Of a DNA stretch of 7,317 bases, positions 6,204 to 7,317 are shown in pieces. The DNA is taken from assembly GCA_025980505.1 (NCBI GenBank), contig JAICXI010000082.1, positions 1 to 7,317 on the forward strand. Direction: 5' to 3'. How positions within the stretch are numbered: position 1 is the stretch's first letter; the number at the start of each line of letters is the position of its first letter. The position numbers and the translations under genes were made by a program. This DNA is from a bacterium. GTDB lineage: Bacteria > Oederibacteriota > Muellerivitia > Muellerivitales > Muellerivitaceae. The notes under the pieces were generated by a model that was given only the letters and a program-made list of their open reading frames with translations, searched no databases and was not told the origin of the DNA.

Positions 6204-6410
6204 CCTAAAATTTTTTGGGACATAAAAAACGATTGAAACAAAAGAATTTTTTCAGGAAAAATTTCTCTCTTTCCGGCCAAAATTTTCTTGACTTAACTTG
6301 AAAAAGATTTAAAAGGGGTGAAGCAAATCCGTTACTTGAAAATTTTCCGACTCTACTCAAAATTTTTTCGTGATCGAAAGTTTTTCCGATAAACGAAAAA
6401 ATTTTTTTCG
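6204..6410. other. AT-rich stretch of the origin, likely DNA-unwinding element
   Basis: G+C falls to about 30-35% over 6241-6420 (counted in three 60-base lines: 18, 21 and 19 G+C), in strong contrast to the flanking genes. AAAATTTT occurs five times (starting 6207, 6279, 6339, 6359, 6398). A perfect 13-bp inverted repeat joins 6359-6371 with 6393-6405, with a 21-base spacer. Such A/T-tract DNA next to DnaA boxes is what a DNA-unwinding element needs, but the exact melting site cannot be read off. Confidence 0.5.
6288..6315 (+). promoter_or_regulatory. Possible promoter reading through the origin towards dnaA
   Basis: TTGACT (6288-6293), five of six matches to the -35 consensus, precedes TAAAAG (6310-6315), four of six matches to -10, by 16 bases. 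It lies about 470 bases before the dnaA start, so it would give a long leader across the DnaA boxes. AT-rich DNA produces such matches easily. Confidence 0.3.
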
Positions 6411-6438
6411 TCTCTGGACCCATTTTCGGGTGCGAATT

Positions 6439-6468
6439 TGTGAATAGAAGTGGATATGTTGTGAACGA
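6439..6468 (-). promoter_or_regulatory. Row of three degenerate DnaA boxes
   Basis: Read on the - strand, CTATTCACA (6447-6439), ATATCCACT (6457-6449) and TCGTTCACA (6468-6460) have one, two and two differences from TTATNCACA. They point the same way and start 10-11 bases apart, close to one helical turn. Low-affinity DnaA sites in such rows are known from E. coli oriC. Confidence 0.3.
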
Positions 6469-6616
6469 ATTCTGTGTAACGCGGAAAAACCGGCAATGTT
6501 ACAGGACTTTTACGTACCGGTCCAAGAGCCCGCCGCAAGGGGGGCCTCAAGGCGCCGGGAGGGAGACTTTCTTTTCCCTTGCTTTAAGCGCCTTTTGAAG
6601 ACTGAATCGGTTTAAG

Positions 6617-6625
6617 TTATCCACA
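6617..6625 (+). promoter_or_regulatory. DnaA box, perfect consensus
   Basis: TTATCCACA is the exact high-affinity DnaA-binding 9-mer. It lies 164 bases before the dnaA start and anchors the box cluster. Confidence 0.85.
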
Positions 6626-6628
6626 AAA

Positions 6629-6637
6629 CTATGCACA
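6629..6637 (+). promoter_or_regulatory. DnaA box, one mismatch
   Basis: CTATGCACA differs from TTATNCACA only at the first base. It is in the same orientation as the perfect box and starts 12 bases after it. Confidence 0.45.
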
Positions 6638-6652
6638 GGTGTGAATAACACC
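6638..6652 (-). promoter_or_regulatory. DnaA box TTATTCACA embedded in a palindrome
   Basis: On the - strand TTATTCACA (6648-6640) fits TTATNCACA fully. It is inverted relative to the box at 6617. It lies within GGTGT-GAATA-ACACC (6638-6652), a perfect 5-bp-arm inverted repeat. Confidence 0.6.
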
Positions 6653-6683
6653 GGCAAAGGCCCCCAATCAAAGGGCTTTAGCC
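6653..6683. repeat. Imperfect inverted repeat inside the box cluster
   Basis: GGC-AAAG-CCC and GGG-CTTT-GCC can pair over ten base pairs, with one bulged G on the left arm and one bulged A on the right, around a nine-base loop. No T-run follows it, so it is not a terminator. It separates the two groups of DnaA boxes. Confidence 0.4.
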
Positions 6684-6696
6684 ACCCTCCGATCCT

Positions 6697-6716
6697 TGGG
6701 GATAAACAGGGGATAA
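6697..6716 (-). promoter_or_regulatory. Pair of weak DnaA-like boxes
   Basis: On the - strand TTATCCCCA (6705-6697) and TTATCCCCT (6716-6708) show one and two mismatches to TTATCCACA. They form a tandem GGGGATAA repeat 11 bases apart, one helical turn. Confidence 0.35.
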
Positions 6717-6737
6717 TTTCAGAACTGAGCTTATTTG

Positions 6738-6759
6738 CCCCGCTTTTTATGGGGTTTTT
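6738..6759 (+). terminator. Weak hairpin plus T-run in the dnaA leader
   Basis: CCCC (6738-6741) and GGGG (6751-6754) pair around a nine-base loop and are followed by TTTTT. A four-base stem is too short for a confident terminator. It could attenuate transcription entering dnaA from the origin. Confidence 0.2.
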
Positions 6760-6783
6760 CGCGTTTTTTATTAATTGGAGGTT

Positions 6784-6792
6784 TGTGGATGA
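6784..6792 (-). promoter_or_regulatory. DnaA-like box overlapping the dnaA start codon
   Basis: TCATCCACA on the - strand has one mismatch to the consensus and covers the ATG of dnaA (6789-6791). Binding here would suit autorepression, but the match may be coincidental. Confidence 0.3.
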
Positions 6793-7317
6793 GCGTTTCC
6801 GCGGATTTGTGGGATCGATGTTTGGAAAACCTCAAACAAGACCTAAACCGTCAAAGCTTTGAGACTTGGTTCAAGCCCACCAAGGCCTCTATTACGGATA
6901 AAACCCTCAAAGTCCAGGTTCCCAACGAATTTTTCCGGGACTGGATCCGGGACCATTACCAGTCCCAAATCCAAAAAGCCCTGCAAACCCTCCATCCCGA
7001 GCAACTGGAAATCCAGTTTGAAGTAAAGGCCCTTTCCGACGCGCCCGGGCCGCTCCCGACGACGGCTCCCGAAGGCGTCTCCGGCGCTGAAATTTCCGTG
7101 GAAAAATTTGAAAAACCCCGTTTGACCATGCCGACACCCACTAAAGTTTCCTCCGATTCCGAATTTATCCTGAATTCCAAGTTCAATTTTGAAAGCTTTG
7201 TGGTGGGCAACAGCAATCGCTTCGCCCACGCGGCCTGCCTAGCGGTTGCGGAGTCACCTGCCCGCTCCTACAACCCCTTGTTTATTTATGGCGGAGTGGG
7301 GCTGGGCAAGACCCACC
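6789..7317 (+). CDS. dnaA: Chromosomal replication initiator DnaA, N-terminal part (3' end outside window)
   Basis: DnaA binds the boxes just upstream and opens the origin in its ATP form. The visible 176 residues contain domain I, with LWDRCLENLKQDLNRQSFETWF (residues 7-28). Confidence 0.95.
   Translation, partial: MSVSADLWDRCLENLKQDLNRQSFETWFKPTKASITDKTLKVQVPNEFFRDWIRDHYQSQIQKALQTLHPEQLEIQFEVKALSDAPGPLPTTAPEGVSGAEISVEKFEKPRLTMPTPTKVSSDSEFILNSKFNFESFVVGNSNRFAHAACLAVAESPARSYNPLFIYGGVGLGKTH

Larger units (their letters stand above)
6240..6792. other. oriC: Chromosomal replication origin (oriC) region
   Basis: The long non-coding stretch before dnaA combines the AT-rich segment, a GC-rich middle (about 6530-6560), and a cluster of DnaA boxes: one perfect (6617-6625), one matching the relaxed TTATNCACA consensus (6640-6648), and several near matches at 6629, 6697, 6708, 6784 and 6439-6468. 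An origin directly upstream of dnaA is the common bacterial arrangement. Open frames here are short and A/T-tract driven, so I see no gene in 6173-6788. Confidence 0.8.

Noticed and set aside
6205..6550. Two Lys/Phe-rich - strand open frames in the AT-rich region
   Set aside because: Their composition comes from A/T tracts of the origin; no ribosome-binding site or recognisable domain.
6549..6594. AAGGCGC/GCGCCTT inverted repeat before the DnaA boxes
   Set aside because: Seven-base arms with a 32-base spacer and only a short T-run; too weak to call a terminator.
1..7317. CRISPR array, insertion sequence, tRNA or rRNA
   Set aside because: I found no regularly spaced repeats, transposase motifs with terminal repeats, or recognisable tRNA/rRNA sequence on either strand.

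Overview
The window comes from a bacterial chromosome at its replication origin. The coding regions look GC-rich (one 60-base line inside cydA counts 73% G+C). The last 529 bases are the start of dnaA, preceded by an AT-rich stretch and a cluster of DnaA boxes. The genes point to a bacterium with a respiratory chain, a bd-type quinol oxidase and vitamin B12 uptake. A TonB-type outer membrane would fit but is not shown. I cannot assign a phylum from sequence alone. The genes flanking the origin (cydAB and a B12 operon) are not the rpmH/rnpA/yidC or gyrase neighbours seen in many model bacteria.

Left edge (1-508): the C-terminal end of a DUF488-family protein on the + strand, then a hairpin-rich convergent intergenic region with a good bidirectional terminator at 417-444.

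B12 block (509-3437, all on the - strand): promoter, adenosylcobalamin riboswitch, btuD-like ATPase, btuC-like permease, bluB. The aptamer has a recognisable GCCACUG core, a B12 box and an 8-bp P1 closing helix. A TTGACA-17-TTAAAT promoter would start the RNA only a few bases before P1. Between aptamer and btuD lie nested hairpins, one of which pairs exactly with the btuD ribosome-binding region. The riboswitch makes cobalamin the likely substrate of this FecCD-type importer. BluB makes the B12 lower ligand 5,6-dimethylbenzimidazole, so the unit combines corrinoid import with lower-ligand synthesis. No substrate-binding protein (BtuF) or outer-membrane receptor is encoded here.

Respiratory block (3615-5974, + strand): cydA and cydB of a cytochrome bd quinol oxidase, translationally coupled by an ATGA overlap. 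The type is cyanide-insensitive-like with a short Q-loop. The divergent region upstream holds a near-consensus CRP-family site.

Origin block (5975-7317): remains of a small - strand reading frame with frame breaks, then about 200 bases of AT-rich DNA with A/T-tract inverted repeats, then one perfect TTATCCACA DnaA box with several near matches, then dnaA, cut off inside its Walker A motif by the window end. The most rewarding items are the riboswitch with its expression platform, and the origin architecture.
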